A DNA stretch of 64,000 nucleotides from Clostridia bacterium (GCA_017408985.1 JAFQTO010000020.1:84913-148912), one strand, 5' to 3'. Positions 43,798-53,875 are shown, counted from the first letter of the stretch. Translations and numbers: made by a program. Notes: a model not told the origin generated them from the letters alone.

Positions 43798-46272
43798 TCA
43801 ATAGTATGGGTTGATATCTACAGATAAGGATATTTTTGAATTATACGGAGTCATGGCGTAAGCATAGATTACTTTTTCGACCAATGCCCTTGCCTGCGGG
43901 GTATTCTTTCCCCTGAATGAAACGGTTAGTCTGTATTTGTTATTGAGCCTGAAAATATTAGGCGATATTGGACCCAATACTTTACCGTCAATGATACCGG
44001 TATAGGTTTTGGATGCTTTTGTAATGGTTGACGCAAGCGAGCGTGCCGCTCTGTCCAATTCATCCTCGTATTCACCTGTAAGATTGAAAACAAACAGATC
44101 GTAAAACGGTGCCGCCTTCAGAGCCTGTCTTGCGATTATCTCGCTGCTGTAGAAAGCTTTGTAATCCTGAACGGCGGCAGTATTGATAACGGAATTGTCA
44201 GGGGTAAATGTCTGAATGACCGCTCTGCCAGGTGCTTCTCGCCGACCTGCTCTGCCCACTACCTGAGTAATAAGCGCAAAAGCACGCTCCTGAGCACGGA
44301 AATCTTCACTGTAAATAAACCCGTCACAGTCAAGAACACCGACCAGTGTTACGTTGTCAAAATCAAGACCTTTTGCGACCATCTGGGTACCCAGCAGGAT
44401 ATCACAGTCACCTTCCGCAAATTCATCGATCAGTTTTTCGTGGCTTGTCCTGCCGACGATGGTGTCTGCATCCATACGAACTATGCGTATACCGGGGAAC
44501 AGCTCGCTCAATTCGGTTTCGACTTTCTGTGTGCCGATGCCCTCGTATCTCAGCCTGAATGATCCGCAGACGGGACAGGATACATAGGATGGCTCGGAAT
44601 AACCGCAATGGTGACAAAGCAGTCTGTTGTTCTTTGAATGATATACAAGAGGAACACTGCAATTTTTACATTCGGGGATATGCCCGCAGTCAACGCACTG
44701 CAGTTTTCTTGATGCACCGCGCTTGTTTAAGAACAGTATTGTCTTTTCTTTGTTTTTGAGGTTATCTGAGATCTCACGGGCAAGCTCGGGGCCGATGGTG
44801 GATATACTGCCGTTTTTCACCTGACCGCGCATATCAGAGATGATAACACGGGGCAAAGGCATTTTGTTATATCTTTTTGTCAGTTCGACAAGGGAAATCT
44901 TACCCTGCTGTGCCAGCCAATAGGTTTCAACCGAGGGGGTTGCAGACCCCATAAGCACAAGACATTTATGATATGCCGAACGGAATTTTGCGATATCAAC
45001 AGCGTGATATCTGGGAGTATTCTCGGATTTGTAGGTAAACTCCTGCTCTTCGTCAATAATTATGATACCGATGTTCCTGAGCGGAGCAAAAATAGCCGAT
45101 CGTGTTCCTACAACAATCCTGGCCCTTCCCTGCCTGATGCGTTTATACTCGTCATAGCGCTGAGACGAGGTAAGTCCGCTGTGGATTATAGCTATATCTT
45201 CGCCGAAATGTATATAGAACCGTCGAACCATCTGAGGAGTAAGCGCGATCTCGGGAACAAGCAGCACAGCGCTCCTGCCGCGATTTAAGGCTTCTTTGAT
45301 AAGCTTGATATAGATTTCGGTCTTGCCGCTTCCCGTTATACCGTGCAGAAGACAGCCTCTGGCTGTACCGTCCATCAGCGTAAGAATATCATCAAACGCC
45401 TGCTGCTGTGATGGGTTGAGATCTATCTGCATTTCACGCTCCGAAGCTTTGATCTCGGGACGTCTGTATATCTCAGTCTTATATCGGTTAATAAATCCTT
45501 TGGTCACAAGACCGGATATAAGACTGGAGGTGACACCGGTCAGATAGCACAGCTCAGCTTCGGGAATCGTACCCGACTGCGACAGACACCTTAATACGTC
45601 AAGCCTGCGCTGTGTCAGCTTACCTCTCGGCAGCAAAGCTTCTGCCTCTTCTATGGACATAGCAGCCTCGACCATGGTAATAAATTTGTCGTTTATAGGT
45701 TTGATGACCTTCTGCTTGGAAGTAACGTATCCAAGAGATATAAGCTCACGAAGATGGGTGGATGCTGTTTTGATACCGGTCTTTTTGACTATATCTGCGC
45801 AGGTAACGGGATGAAGTGCGTGATAAACGGCTTTTACTATCTCGGCTTTTTTGGGAGATCTTGTCAGCTGTGTCAGCAGGTATTCGTAAGAAAACTCACC
45901 TGGCAGAAATACCTCTGTATTCCGGCTCCAGATCCCCGGAGGAAGAAGAACATTGGCAGCATCAAAAAAAGTGCAGAAACAGCGGTTTTTGATAAATGAC
46001 GCAATACTTATATCCTCGTGAGATAATATAACCTCATCGCTGTACAGATATATGATCTCTTTGAGCTTTTTACATTCTTCCTGCGCCGCTGAATTAAGCT
46101 CAACCACGATACCGTGAGTCTGCTTGTTGTTTCTTCCAAACGGCACTAAAACCCGCTGACCTACGGTGATACTGCTGCTGTAGTCAGCGGGTACTATGTA
46201 TGAATACAGTTTGTCGATGGAGATTACTGCCGATGAAACTGCAATTTTAGCGGTGAGCCGATTATCTTCCAT
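43798..46272 (-). CDS. priA: Primosomal protein N' (replication restart helicase PriA)
   Basis: The 824-residue helicase has a 3'-DNA-binding domain, Walker A GITGSGKTEIYI, a DEEQ-type Walker B (IIIDEEQEFTY), and paired zinc-binding Cys clusters (CVDCGHIPECKNC and CHHCGYSEPSYVSCPVCG). VVGRAGRRE is helicase motif VI. PriA restarts stalled replication forks. It lies between rpoZ and def, the usual place. Confidence 0.97.
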   Translation of the reverse strand: MEDNRLTAKIAVSSAVISIDKLYSYIVPADYSSSITVGQRVLVPFGRNNKQTHGIVVELNSAAQEECKKLKEIIYLYSDEVILSHEDISIASFIKNRCFCTFFDAANVLLPPGIWSRNTEVFLPGEFSYEYLLTQLTRSPKKAEIVKAVYHALHPVTCADIVKKTGIKTASTHLRELISLGYVTSKQKVIKPINDKFITMVEAAMSIEEAEALLPRGKLTQRRLDVLRCLSQSGTIPEAELCYLTGVTSSLISGLVTKGFINRYKTEIYRRPEIKASEREMQIDLNPSQQQAFDDILTLMDGTARGCLLHGITGSGKTEIYIKLIKEALNRGRSAVLLVPEIALTPQMVRRFYIHFGEDIAIIHSGLTSSQRYDEYKRIRQGRARIVVGTRSAIFAPLRNIGIIIIDEEQEFTYKSENTPRYHAVDIAKFRSAYHKCLVLMGSATPSVETYWLAQQGKISLVELTKRYNKMPLPRVIISDMRGQVKNGSISTIGPELAREISDNLKNKEKTILFLNKRGASRKLQCVDCGHIPECKNCSVPLVYHSKNNRLLCHHCGYSEPSYVSCPVCGSFRLRYEGIGTQKVETELSELFPGIRIVRMDADTIVGRTSHEKLIDEFAEGDCDILLGTQMVAKGLDFDNVTLVGVLDCDGFIYSEDFRAQERAFALITQVVGRAGRREAPGRAVIQTFTPDNSVINTAAVQDYKAFYSSEIIARQALKAAPFYDLFVFNLTGEYEDELDRAARSLASTITKASKTYTGIIDGKVLGPISPNIFRLNNKYRLTVSFRGKNTPQARALVEKVIYAYAMTPYNSKISLSVDINPYY

Positions 46273-46291
46273 TTATTGTTGTGCCGGGTTT

Positions 46292-46546
46292 TCAGGCGTT
46301 TTCCGCAGTAAAATTCTCTGCAGCTGCATCCTCTGCCATAGCAGCTACAACATCAGCGGGAATGACCTCAACCTTGCCGTCGATTATGTCATTGAGAGCA
46401 AGTGTAACAGGCTTTTCTGTAAGAGAGACCTCTCGTTCTTCTGCGCTGGTAGCGATGTCGCGCGCACGCTTTGCGGCGATATTGACAAGCATATATCTGT
46501 TGTCAATGTGTGTGAGAAGATCTTTCATAGAAGGTGCGAGCATCAT
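46292..46546 (-). CDS. rpoZ: RNA polymerase omega subunit
   Basis: The 84-residue protein has the omega motifs NRYMLVNIAAKRARDI and KPVTLALNDIIDGKVEV. Omega aids polymerase assembly and may bind ppGpp. Its place between gmk and priA is the family standard. The tail is rich in Ala and Glu. Confidence 0.93.
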   Translation of the reverse strand: MMLAPSMKDLLTHIDNRYMLVNIAAKRARDIATSAEEREVSLTEKPVTLALNDIIDGKVEVIPADVVAAMAEDAAAENFTAENA

Positions 46547-46567
46547 AATATTTGTCCTCCGATAAAA

Positions 46568-47128
46568 TTATTTTCTGTAAGAAAGTATGATTTGAGACAA
46601 CTCTTTTACCGCTGTATCCAAGTCGTCGTTTACAACAATGTGATCAAACCGATCGGCTGCGGCACATTCCTCTCTTGCCCTTTCAAGTCGCATAAGAATA
46701 TGCTTTTCGTCCTCGGTTCCCCTATTGCGAAGGCGCTGTTCCAAAACTTCCATAGAGGGCGGTGCAATGAAGATAAACACGGCATCGGGGCAGGTTTTTT
46801 TGACCTGAACAGCACCCTGAAGCTCGATCTCCAAAACGGCGTCAGCGCCTGCGGCGGTCTTTTCTTCAATGGGTCTTAAAGGGGTGCCGTAGTAATTACC
46901 GGAATATTGTGCATATTCAAGAAGCTGACCTGCGCCGATCATTTTTTCAAACTCATTTTTTGATACGAACAGATATTCCCTGCCGTGCTCTTCACCGGGA
47001 CGGGGTGCGCGTGTCGTTGCCGAAACAGAGTAGAACAGTTCTTTATTATCTTCAAATACACGTTTGAGTACGGTTCCTTTTCCCGTTCCGCTGGGCCCCG
47101 TAATGACAAAAAGTTTGCCTTTATTCAT
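46568..47128 (-). CDS. gmk: Guanylate kinase
   Basis: Gmk converts GMP to GDP. The 186-residue protein has the P-loop [14 protein letters not shown], the GMP-binding stretch [22 protein letters not shown] and a [13 protein letters not shown] segment. The internal start at 47128 (MNKGKLFVI) is preferred, because GGAGG precedes it at normal distance inside the end of remA. It overlaps remA by 8 bases. Confidence 0.96.
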   Translation of the reverse strand: MNKGKLFVITGPSGTGKGTVLKRVFEDNKELFYSVSATTRAPRPGEEHGREYLFVSKNEFEKMIGAGQLLEYAQYSGNYYGTPLRPIEEKTAAGADAVLEIELQGAVQVKKTCPDAVFIFIAPPSMEVLEQRLRNRGTEDEKHILMRLERAREECAAADRFDHIVVNDDLDTAVKELSQIILSYRK

Positions 47129-47387
47129 CGTTATCCTCCACAACGTCATCGTAATCGGTGATAAGTCTGTTTGCAATGGTTTCGGGCTGTACGGGCGAGA
47201 GAATAACGTGACCCGAATCGGTCATTATAACAGCTCTGCTGCGTCTGCCGTATGTAGCATCGACAAGCATATTGACCTCGCGGGATTTGGTGATAATACG
47301 CTTGATAGGAGCCGACTCCGGACTGACAATGGCAACGATACGGTTGACCGATACCATATTTCCGAATCCGATATTAATCAATCTCAT
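47121..47387 (-). CDS. remA: RemA-like DUF370 regulator
   Basis: The 88-residue protein matches Rem[40 protein letters not shown] and [15 protein letters not shown]. RemA binds DNA and activates biofilm-matrix genes in Bacillus. In many Clostridia it has no known targets. It sits between yicC and gmk, the conserved position. Confidence 0.93.
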   Translation of the reverse strand: MRLINIGFGNMVSVNRIVAIVSPESAPIKRIITKSREVNMLVDATYGRRSRAVIMTDSGHVILSPVQPETIANRLITDYDDVVEDNDE

Positions 47388-47399
47388 ATCCGTAGCTCC

Positions 47400-48278
47400 T
47401 TATTCAAGATTCTGGATCTGTTCACGGATCTTTTCGATCTCTGCCTTGATGTCAACGACAGTCTTGGTTATGGGATAGTCGCTGGCTTTTGAGCCTATGG
47501 TATTTGCTTCGCGGTTGATCTCCTGAACCAAAAAATCGAGCTTGCGTCCGGAAGGCACCGAGCCGTTTATCATATTGTTAAGCTGCTTTAAGTGACTTCT
47601 GAGTCTGACGATCTCCTCTGTAACAGAGACCTTGTCCGCAAATATGGCGGCTTCTGTCAGGATCCTCTGCTCGGCTATATCGGTATCACCGAGTATCTCG
47701 GTCATACGCTGAGCGATCTTGCGGCGGTATTCTTCAACCGAATCGGGTGAACGCTGCTCCACAAAATCAACCATTTCAGCAATAAGCCCCGCTCTGTAGA
47801 GGATATCGCTGCACAGTCTGTTTCCTTCTTCCTGTCTCACGGCATCATAAGCGTCAAGAGCGGCTGTGAGAGATTCCATGACCTGAGCGGTTATCTCATC
47901 GGTATCAGGCTCGTCCTTGTCGATTATAAGAGCATCGGGAAGCCTCAGAACGGCAGACGAAGTCATGTCAAACGCTATACCGAACTTTTGAGCGGCATCC
48001 TTTGCGGCATTGATATATCCCTCAACGATGGGATTATTGAGTGCTATTTTAACGCTGTTATCCTCTTTGTCCTTGATGCTTATATAAACGTCGACCTTGC
48101 CGCGGGCAATGACCTGGGTTATCTTCTTTTTTGCGGTATCCTCAAGAAAAGAATACACTCTGGGAGTTTTTACAGTCAGGTCAAGATATCTGTGGTTTAT
48201 GGAATGTATCTCAACGGTGATCTGTCTCTTGTCATTTTCTGCTACGTTTCTTCCGTAGCCTGTCATACTTTTAAGCAT
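47400..48278 (-). CDS. yicC: YicC/YloC-family endoribonuclease
   Basis: The 292-residue protein begins MLKSMTGYGRN and has the family segments VEIHSINHRYLDLTVKTPR and GRKLDFLVQEINREANTIGSKA. E. coli YicC cleaves small RNAs. ATG 48278 is preferred to 48287, since GAGGTGAC lies just before it. It overlaps nothing but lies 5 bases from the RseC-like gene. Confidence 0.93.
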   Translation of the reverse strand: MLKSMTGYGRNVAENDKRQITVEIHSINHRYLDLTVKTPRVYSFLEDTAKKKITQVIARGKVDVYISIKDKEDNSVKIALNNPIVEGYINAAKDAAQKFGIAFDMTSSAVLRLPDALIIDKDEPDTDEITAQVMESLTAALDAYDAVRQEEGNRLCSDILYRAGLIAEMVDFVEQRSPDSVEEYRRKIAQRMTEILGDTDIAEQRILTEAAIFADKVSVTEEIVRLRSHLKQLNNMINGSVPSGRKLDFLVQEINREANTIGSKASDYPITKTVVDIKAEIEKIREQIQNLE

Positions 48279-48283
48279 ATATG

Positions 48284-48694
48284 TCACCTCATTTTATGGG
48301 TTATAGTAAATGTAATTGATTTTCTCTTTGCGTCGAAGCTGTATATGAACTTGCAAATAAATAATCCAGCGATAAGCGCCAGCATAGAAACAAGTATTCT
48401 GTACCCTTCCGTAAGTGCGGAAGAAAGAAAGTATCCCGCACCCATAAGGACCAGGGGCAGAACGTATACAGCCGCCGCTCCCTTGAGCACTTTGGAAGTT
48501 GACGTCTGCACAAGAACAAGATCCCCGACCTCTGCCGAGATAGGATTGAATGCTTCAACGTACATTTTTTCTTCGGGATGGTGATTACAGCCTTTGCAGG
48601 TACTGCAATCGGCTGAACAGGCAGCCTTTCTGATAACTTCTATCTCGGCTTTACCGTCAGGCAGGATTTTTTTGATAACAGCATTTTGATTCAT
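48284..48694 (-). CDS. RseC/SoxR-reducing family membrane protein
   Basis: The 136-residue protein has an N-terminal soluble part with a Cys cluster (CSADCSTCKGC, residues 26-36) and two membrane segments (about 74-95 and 100-118). This is the RseC/MucC architecture. In proteobacteria such proteins reduce SoxR or modulate sigma-E; in Clostridia some occur with Rnf complexes. No rnf or soxR gene is nearby, so its job here is open. Confidence 0.85.
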   Translation of the reverse strand: MNQNAVIKKILPDGKAEIEVIRKAACSADCSTCKGCNHHPEEKMYVEAFNPISAEVGDLVLVQTSTSKVLKGAAAVYVLPLVLMGAGYFLSSALTEGYRILVSMLALIAGLFICKFIYSFDAKRKSITFTITHKMR

Positions 48695-48706
48695 TTCTAA
48701 CCTCTG

Positions 48707-50293
48707 TCAAACCTTGTATTTGTTTAATATTGCCGTGGCGGCTTTGATACCGTCAACTGCGGCGCTCATAATGCCTCCTGCGTATCCCGCACCTTCTCCG
48801 CAGGGGATCACTCCCTGAACGTTGATGGAATCAAAATTCTCGTTTCGCGTTATGCGTACGGGAGAGGACGTGCGGGTCTCCACACCGGTGAATATCGCAT
48901 CTTTACTGCCGAAACAAGCTAATCTGCGGGCAAAAAAAGGCATAGAAGCCCTTATTGAGTCTGTAACAAACTCCGGCAGCCAACGGGAGAAATCGGTCGG
49001 CTTTGTGCCTATCGGGTAGCTGGGTATAACGGTTTTAGATACGCTTCCCGCAGTGCCGTTAATAAAATCGCCTACAGTTTGAACAGGTGCGGAATAATCG
49101 CTGCCGCCTTCAAGATAGGCTCGTCTTTCCAGCTGCCGCTGAAAATCTATACCGCCGAGCGGTGAGTCGGACGCAAAATCAGAAGGCAGTACCGAAACGC
49201 ATATAGCCGAGTTCGCATTCTTACCCGATCGGCTGTGCAGACTCATTCCGTTTGTGACTACCCCGCCCTCTTCGCTGGCGGCAGGGATAACGTAGCCGCC
49301 GGGACACATACAAAAAGAATAGCATCCGCGGTCATACGGCTTGGCAGACAGATTGTACTCCGCTTGCGGAATATTAGGCAGATCCATATGCCTGCCATAG
49401 GCTGAAAAGTTGAGATCCTGCTGCAGGTGCTCTATACGCAGACCCACAGAGAATGCCTTGGGCTCTATTGCAAAGCTGTTCCGATGCAGCATACAGACAG
49501 TGTCCCGTGCGCTGTGTCCAACGGCAAGAACCGCTGTCTCCGTATCAATGACGCCCTTGTGGGTGACAATGCTGCGCAGCTTACCATCGGAAAATTTGAT
49601 GCCCGTCATTGCGGTATCAAACATAACCCTGCCGCCAAGCTCTTCTATACGTTTGCGTATTGAAACAACAATATTTTTAAGAAGATCGGTGCCGATATGA
49701 GGCTTGGCTATACGCAGGATAGATTCGGGTGCACCGTGGGTCTTAAGCAGATCCAAAACGAGCATACAGAGCGGATCGTTGATCCGTGAGGTGAGCTTTC
49801 CGTCGGAGTAGGTTCCCGCGCCACCCTCACCGAACTGAATGTTAGTGGCTGTATCAAGTCTGCCGCGCTCAAAGAACTCCTGCACCTTTCTGTCTCGGTC
49901 ATCCATTTTGGAACCGCGCTCAATAACGATAGGCTTAAAACCGTTTTCGGCAAGGATAAGTGCGGCAAACATACCTGCAGGGCCGAATCCTACCACAACG
50001 GGAGGAGCGCTCAGCGGCAGCGTTCCATTTGCGGTGGGAAACTGTACGGAGGGCTTGAGATAAGCTGCCGGGTTTGAATCGGCAAGCTTCTGTTCATCCT
50101 CTTTGCGCATAAGCTCAAATTCTACCGAATAGAGCTTGGATATGCTGCCGTGTCTCAGATCGAGTGATTCTCTGAATATACCCGAGTACGAAATATCTGC
50201 CCTCTTCAGTCCAGCCGCTCTTGCAGCTTTTGATATTACCTCATGGTCACTCATCCCATAAGGCATACGGTTATTAGGAATTATTATACTCAT
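48707..50293 (-). CDS. COG2509-type FAD-dependent oxidoreductase
   Basis: The 528-residue protein has an N-terminal domain (about 1-95), a Rossmann FAD-binding fold (PPVVVGFGPAGMFAALIL), FGEGGAGTYSDGKLTSR and a C-terminal GEGAGYAGGIMSAAVDG. This is the COG2509 family of uncharacterised FAD dehydrogenases found in anaerobes. Its substrate is unknown. It overlaps cdaR by 4 bases. Confidence 0.88.
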   Translation of the reverse strand: MSIIIPNNRMPYGMSDHEVISKAARAAGLKRADISYSGIFRESLDLRHGSISKLYSVEFELMRKEDEQKLADSNPAAYLKPSVQFPTANGTLPLSAPPVVVGFGPAGMFAALILAENGFKPIVIERGSKMDDRDRKVQEFFERGRLDTATNIQFGEGGAGTYSDGKLTSRINDPLCMLVLDLLKTHGAPESILRIAKPHIGTDLLKNIVVSIRKRIEELGGRVMFDTAMTGIKFSDGKLRSIVTHKGVIDTETAVLAVGHSARDTVCMLHRNSFAIEPKAFSVGLRIEHLQQDLNFSAYGRHMDLPNIPQAEYNLSAKPYDRGCYSFCMCPGGYVIPAASEEGGVVTNGMSLHSRSGKNANSAICVSVLPSDFASDSPLGGIDFQRQLERRAYLEGGSDYSAPVQTVGDFINGTAGSVSKTVIPSYPIGTKPTDFSRWLPEFVTDSIRASMPFFARRLACFGSKDAIFTGVETRTSSPVRITRNENFDSINVQGVIPCGEGAGYAGGIMSAAVDGIKAATAILNKYKV

Positions 50294-51525
50294 TTTGACG
50301 TGTTATCAGGGGACACAGTATCTACAAGAACAGGCAGAGTATATGCACCGACAACCCAAACATCCTGATATTTGCAGGATATATCGAGAGAAACCGTTGC
50401 TGTAATGCCTGTGCCATCATACGATATACTCAGTGGCTTGACAATAAAGTCGGAATCAAGAAGCTTATTGAGTACACTTGTTCGGCCGAAGACTTCAATG
50501 TTGACAGTTGAACCTGTGAGGAATGTGAACCCGTCAATAGGCTCAAAGTCTTTAGATGACAGGTACATCCTGCTGTAACCGTATCCCTGAGTATCCAGCT
50601 GCACGCTTACGGAATCCAATTCGGTTTCGCTGCTTAATCCGTCGGGAAGAACAAAATCGTACTCCACGGAGGTCTGATGTGAAGTGATCGCGGTTTTGAG
50701 ATCTACAGTACCTACAACGATGCTGTTCACATAGCCTGCAACTGAAGGATCGCCCATAATCTCGATTTCTGCGGGTTCAACGGTAACATTAACAATATTC
50801 TCGGAGAACATTCCCTCGGAAATAACATCTGCCACAAGCGGTACGGTCTTTACGAGCATAACCTCGGTACGCAGAACAATTGCAGGTGTATCTACAGACA
50901 GACCCTCTATATCCAAAATATCCCCCTGTTTGTCGTAAAAACTGTACGAAAGTGTCGTTTCGCGGGATTTTTTGTTGTCATCAAGATCATAAGTAACAAC
51001 GGCTTCAGCGATCATATCCAGCTGGCTCTGAGGACCCTTGACTATAATCGCATCGGGCGACAGAGTATAATCGTACAGGACATAATCCTCGGGCATCTTG
51101 CCGGTGAACTTGATCACAGCCGGTACCGATTTGGAAGAAATATGATCAATGACAACGCTGATCTGCGAAGGATTCTTGGACACTACACTAACGTCGGGAA
51201 CGTCAATATTATAGCTGAGATTGTACGTACCGGGGACGGTAATGGATGCAACGCTTGCTGTAACTTTGAAGCTGTCTGCTTCCAGAAGAACTATTTTGTC
51301 CCTCTTACCTCGGACTTTGACGTCTGCTGTTGCATTGCCGCCGCTGACTATGGCAAGACCGTTTGCGGTAAGCTGCTCGATATCGGTTATCTGAATATCT
51401 ATATTTCTGAACCGTGAGTCCATATCGGGGTTGAGCTGGGATACGACAAAAAACCATATCAGCAACGCTATAAGAAGCGATATGAGCCAAGTAAATATGT
51501 TGTATTTTTTAAGCCAAGCTTTCAT
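50290..51525 (-). CDS. cdaR: YbbR-domain protein CdaR
   Basis: The 411-residue protein has an N-terminal membrane anchor (about residues 7-27, TWLISLLIALLIWFFVV) and several extracellular YbbR repeats. CdaR binds and regulates the diadenylate cyclase CdaA, which is encoded just upstream and overlaps it by 4 bases. ATG 51525 overlapping the cdaA stop is preferred to 51549. No glmM follows, unlike in Bacillus. Confidence 0.92.
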   Translation of the reverse strand: MKAWLKKYNIFTWLISLLIALLIWFFVVSQLNPDMDSRFRNIDIQITDIEQLTANGLAIVSGGNATADVKVRGKRDKIVLLEADSFKVTASVASITVPGTYNLSYNIDVPDVSVVSKNPSQISVVIDHISSKSVPAVIKFTGKMPEDYVLYDYTLSPDAIIVKGPQSQLDMIAEAVVTYDLDDNKKSRETTLSYSFYDKQGDILDIEGLSVDTPAIVLRTEVMLVKTVPLVADVISEGMFSENIVNVTVEPAEIEIMGDPSVAGYVNSIVVGTVDLKTAITSHQTSVEYDFVLPDGLSSETELDSVSVQLDTQGYGYSRMYLSSKDFEPIDGFTFLTGSTVNIEVFGRTSVLNKLLDSDFIVKPLSISYDGTGITATVSLDISCKYQDVWVVGAYTLPVLVDTVSPDNTSK

Positions 51526-52373
51526 TTCTTTTTCCATCCCTTCATCCATTCGAGGATAATGCTCTTATGCTCGACATCGCCCTTTGGCAGCATCTGATCA
51601 CAGAGTATTCTCTCGAGGTTCTCGGCAGAAAGGCGCCTTTTGAGAACGCCGCCGCTTGCAAGAGAGATATAGCCGTTCTCTTCGGAAACGACAACAGAGA
51701 TCGAGTCGTAGGCCTCACTCATTCCCAGTGCGGCGCGGTGTCGTGTTCCGAGCTCTTTGCTGATATTGATATTTGCGGATAACGGGAGTATACAGCCTGC
51801 GGCACGGATCCTGCCGTCGGTTATTATCACAGCACCGTCGTGGAGCGGAGACTTGGGATAAAATATGTTTTTTACAAGCTCAGCGCTTGTTTCCGCATCA
51901 ATGGCAGTACCCGAACTGGCCACGGAAGAAATACTGTCTTCACGCTGGAATACGATCAATGCACCGATCTTTGAAGCAGACATGGCCTTTGCGGCTTCGA
52001 CAACGTTAGCTATAGCAAGCCTAACGGCCTGATTGTCTTCTTTTTCCTGAGATCTGAAAAGCTTAAGATGGTGGGTGGTGCCGAACTTGTGGAGAATATT
52101 ACGCAGCTCCGGCTGAAAAAGTATGACAACAGCAAGGATTCCTATCTGGAAAATAGAAGTAAGCAAATAGTTGATGATATTAAGTCGCAACAAATCGGAT
52201 ATCAGCAGGGCGCCGAATAATACAAGGACACCCTTGAGCAGATACTCTGCCGTAGTACCCTTGACAAGTCTGAGAATATAGAAAATCAGTGCCGCTACCA
52301 AAATGATGTCTATTACATCAAAAACAGTGATCAAACGCAAATGCTGCCAAATATAGTCAAACACTTTTCGCAT
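51522..52373 (-). CDS. cdaA: Diadenylate cyclase CdaA
   Basis: CdaA makes c-di-AMP, which controls potassium and osmolyte balance and wall integrity. The 283-residue protein has three N-terminal membrane segments and a DAC domain with the motifs HDGAVII (DGA) and LGTRHRAALGMSE (RHR). The start is uncertain: ATG 52373 is very close to GGAAGG, and TTG 52382 or GTG 52364 are alternatives. It begins the operon cdaA-cdaR with its own promoter. Confidence 0.95.
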   Translation of the reverse strand: MRKVFDYIWQHLRLITVFDVIDIILVAALIFYILRLVKGTTAEYLLKGVLVLFGALLISDLLRLNIINYLLTSIFQIGILAVVILFQPELRNILHKFGTTHHLKLFRSQEKEDNQAVRLAIANVVEAAKAMSASKIGALIVFQREDSISSVASSGTAIDAETSAELVKNIFYPKSPLHDGAVIITDGRIRAAGCILPLSANINISKELGTRHRAALGMSEAYDSISVVVSEENGYISLASGGVLKRRLSAENLERILCDQMLPKGDVEHKSIILEWMKGWKKK

Positions 52374-52403
52374 ACCTTCCAACTTAATTTTTTACTTCTA
52401 TTA

Positions 52404-52432
52404 ATAATAGCAGAAAAATGAGGTTTTTTCAA
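52404..52432 (-). promoter_or_regulatory. Sigma-A promoter of cdaA
   Basis: On the minus strand TTGAAA (52427-52432) and TATTAT (52404-52409) are separated by 17 bases. The -35 touches the last codons of the preceding cysteine desulfurase gene. Confidence 0.75.
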
Positions 52433-53586
52433 TAGAAAACAAAGGTTTTTTTGCCAATAAGGCGATTAATATTATAACACAGTATATCAATGTCCCTGAA
52501 GGTATTGAATACTGAAAAACTCACTCTGACCGTACCCGTTTCCAACGTTCCCGCGGTCTTATGAGCAAGCGGCGCACATTGAAGTCCCGCACGCACGAAT
52601 ATCCCCTGCCTGTTAAGCCCTTCCGCAAGCTCTTCACAGTCTTTGTTCAACCCACGGAAGGATATGACTCCGTGTGTATGAAAGGGCCCCGAATACACTT
52701 TTATCGCCGGGATGGCAAAAAGCCGTTCAAGCGCATATACGGTAAGCTCTTTATGAAAAGCCGAAACATCTTTCAGAGAACGGCTGCGGATGTATTTGAT
52801 ACCCTCGCAGAGTGCCGCTATACCGTGTGAGTTTTGTGTTCCACTCTCATAAATATCCGGGAGAAAATCCGGCTGATCCTCGTATATGGAATTGCTGCCC
52901 GTCCCACCTTCCATAATACTGTAAAGGTGATTGACTTTGCAGGATAAAAGGCATCCCGTTCCCTGTGGTCCAAACAATGATTTGTGCCCCGGAAAGCAGA
53001 TGTACACGGTACTTTTGAGAAGTTTTGTGTTGATATCGTTTATACCCGCAGATTGGGATGCATCGATTATAAGCGGGATACCTCTTGCGTGACACAGCTC
53101 GTCAATGCGGTATATGGGAAGCTCATACCCGAACACGTTTGATATATGATCAATTATCACGCAGTCGGTCTTGCGCGAATCAATACAATCGCATATAGCA
53201 TTAACGGCTGCTTCGTTATCGAATATCGGACAATGTGCCACAGAATAGGTGACGCCGTTTTCTTTCAGCTTATTAAGAGGTCTGAGTACCGAATTATGCT
53301 CCATAGATGATATTACCGCATGTCCCCCGTTATGCAGTATGCTCTTTATGGCAATGTTAAGCGCGTGTGTGGCATTAAGCGTAAAAACGACGTTTTCGGG
53401 CTTATCTTCCATATGGAACAATTTTGCCGTTTCTACTCTGCATTCATAGATTTTGTCCGATGCGTATACGGACGGTGCGTGACCTCCCCTGCCGGGATTT
53501 CCGCATTTACGCAGCGCATTGCAGGATGCTGTATATACATTTTTGGGCTTTATCAGCGTTGTCGCGGCATTGTCGAGATATATCAT
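52429..53586 (-). CDS. Class V aminotransferase, cysteine desulfurase family (EF2568-like)
   Basis: The 385-residue PLP enzyme begins MIYLDNAATTLIKP, with NPGRGGHAP, the PLP lysine in CFPGHKSLFGPQG and the active Cys in RAGLQCAPLAHKTAG. These fit the TIGR01977 group of cysteine desulfurase-like proteins. The probable product is persulfide sulfur or selenium for a partner. The gene overlaps the DUF3343 gene by 4 bases, so that small protein is the likely partner. Confidence 0.88.
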   Translation of the reverse strand: MIYLDNAATTLIKPKNVYTASCNALRKCGNPGRGGHAPSVYASDKIYECRVETAKLFHMEDKPENVVFTLNATHALNIAIKSILHNGGHAVISSMEHNSVLRPLNKLKENGVTYSVAHCPIFDNEAAVNAICDCIDSRKTDCVIIDHISNVFGYELPIYRIDELCHARGIPLIIDASQSAGINDINTKLLKSTVYICFPGHKSLFGPQGTGCLLSCKVNHLYSIMEGGTGSNSIYEDQPDFLPDIYESGTQNSHGIAALCEGIKYIRSRSLKDVSAFHKELTVYALERLFAIPAIKVYSGPFHTHGVISFRGLNKDCEELAEGLNRQGIFVRAGLQCAPLAHKTAGTLETGTVRVSFSVFNTFRDIDILCYNINRLIGKKTFVFY

Positions 53587-53825
53587 ATTTCGTACCAGTT
53601 GTTACCTTTATACCGCCAGCAGGATATATAGTTTATCCCGCTTTTACCCATCAACACTTTTGCTCTTTCTATATCGGGACAATTGATTTTCAGAGCATAG
53701 CCGCAGGAGTTTGCAATAATAGCCGACGGCTTGCGTATAAGATATGAATTAATACCGTTTCTGCCTAAAAGACGGTTGGCGTTTTGGGCATAGGTTATTG
53801 ATTTGAATATAATAAGACAGCTCAT
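53583..53825 (-). CDS. DUF3343 protein, putative sulfur/selenium carrier
   Basis: The 80-residue protein matches DUF3343 with a conserved Cys in NSCGYALKI. Family members have been proposed as Se/S carriers. ATG 53825 is preferred, with AAGGAG 11 bases upstream. Its stop overlaps the desulfurase start, so the two are translationally coupled. Confidence 0.75.
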   Translation of the reverse strand: MSCLIIFKSITYAQNANRLLGRNGINSYLIRKPSAIIANSCGYALKINCPDIERAKVLMGKSGINYISCWRYKGNNWYEI

Positions 53826-53875
53826 AGAACAAGACACTCCTTTGTCTTATACTATGCGCTGTCTGCACCGGTTGA

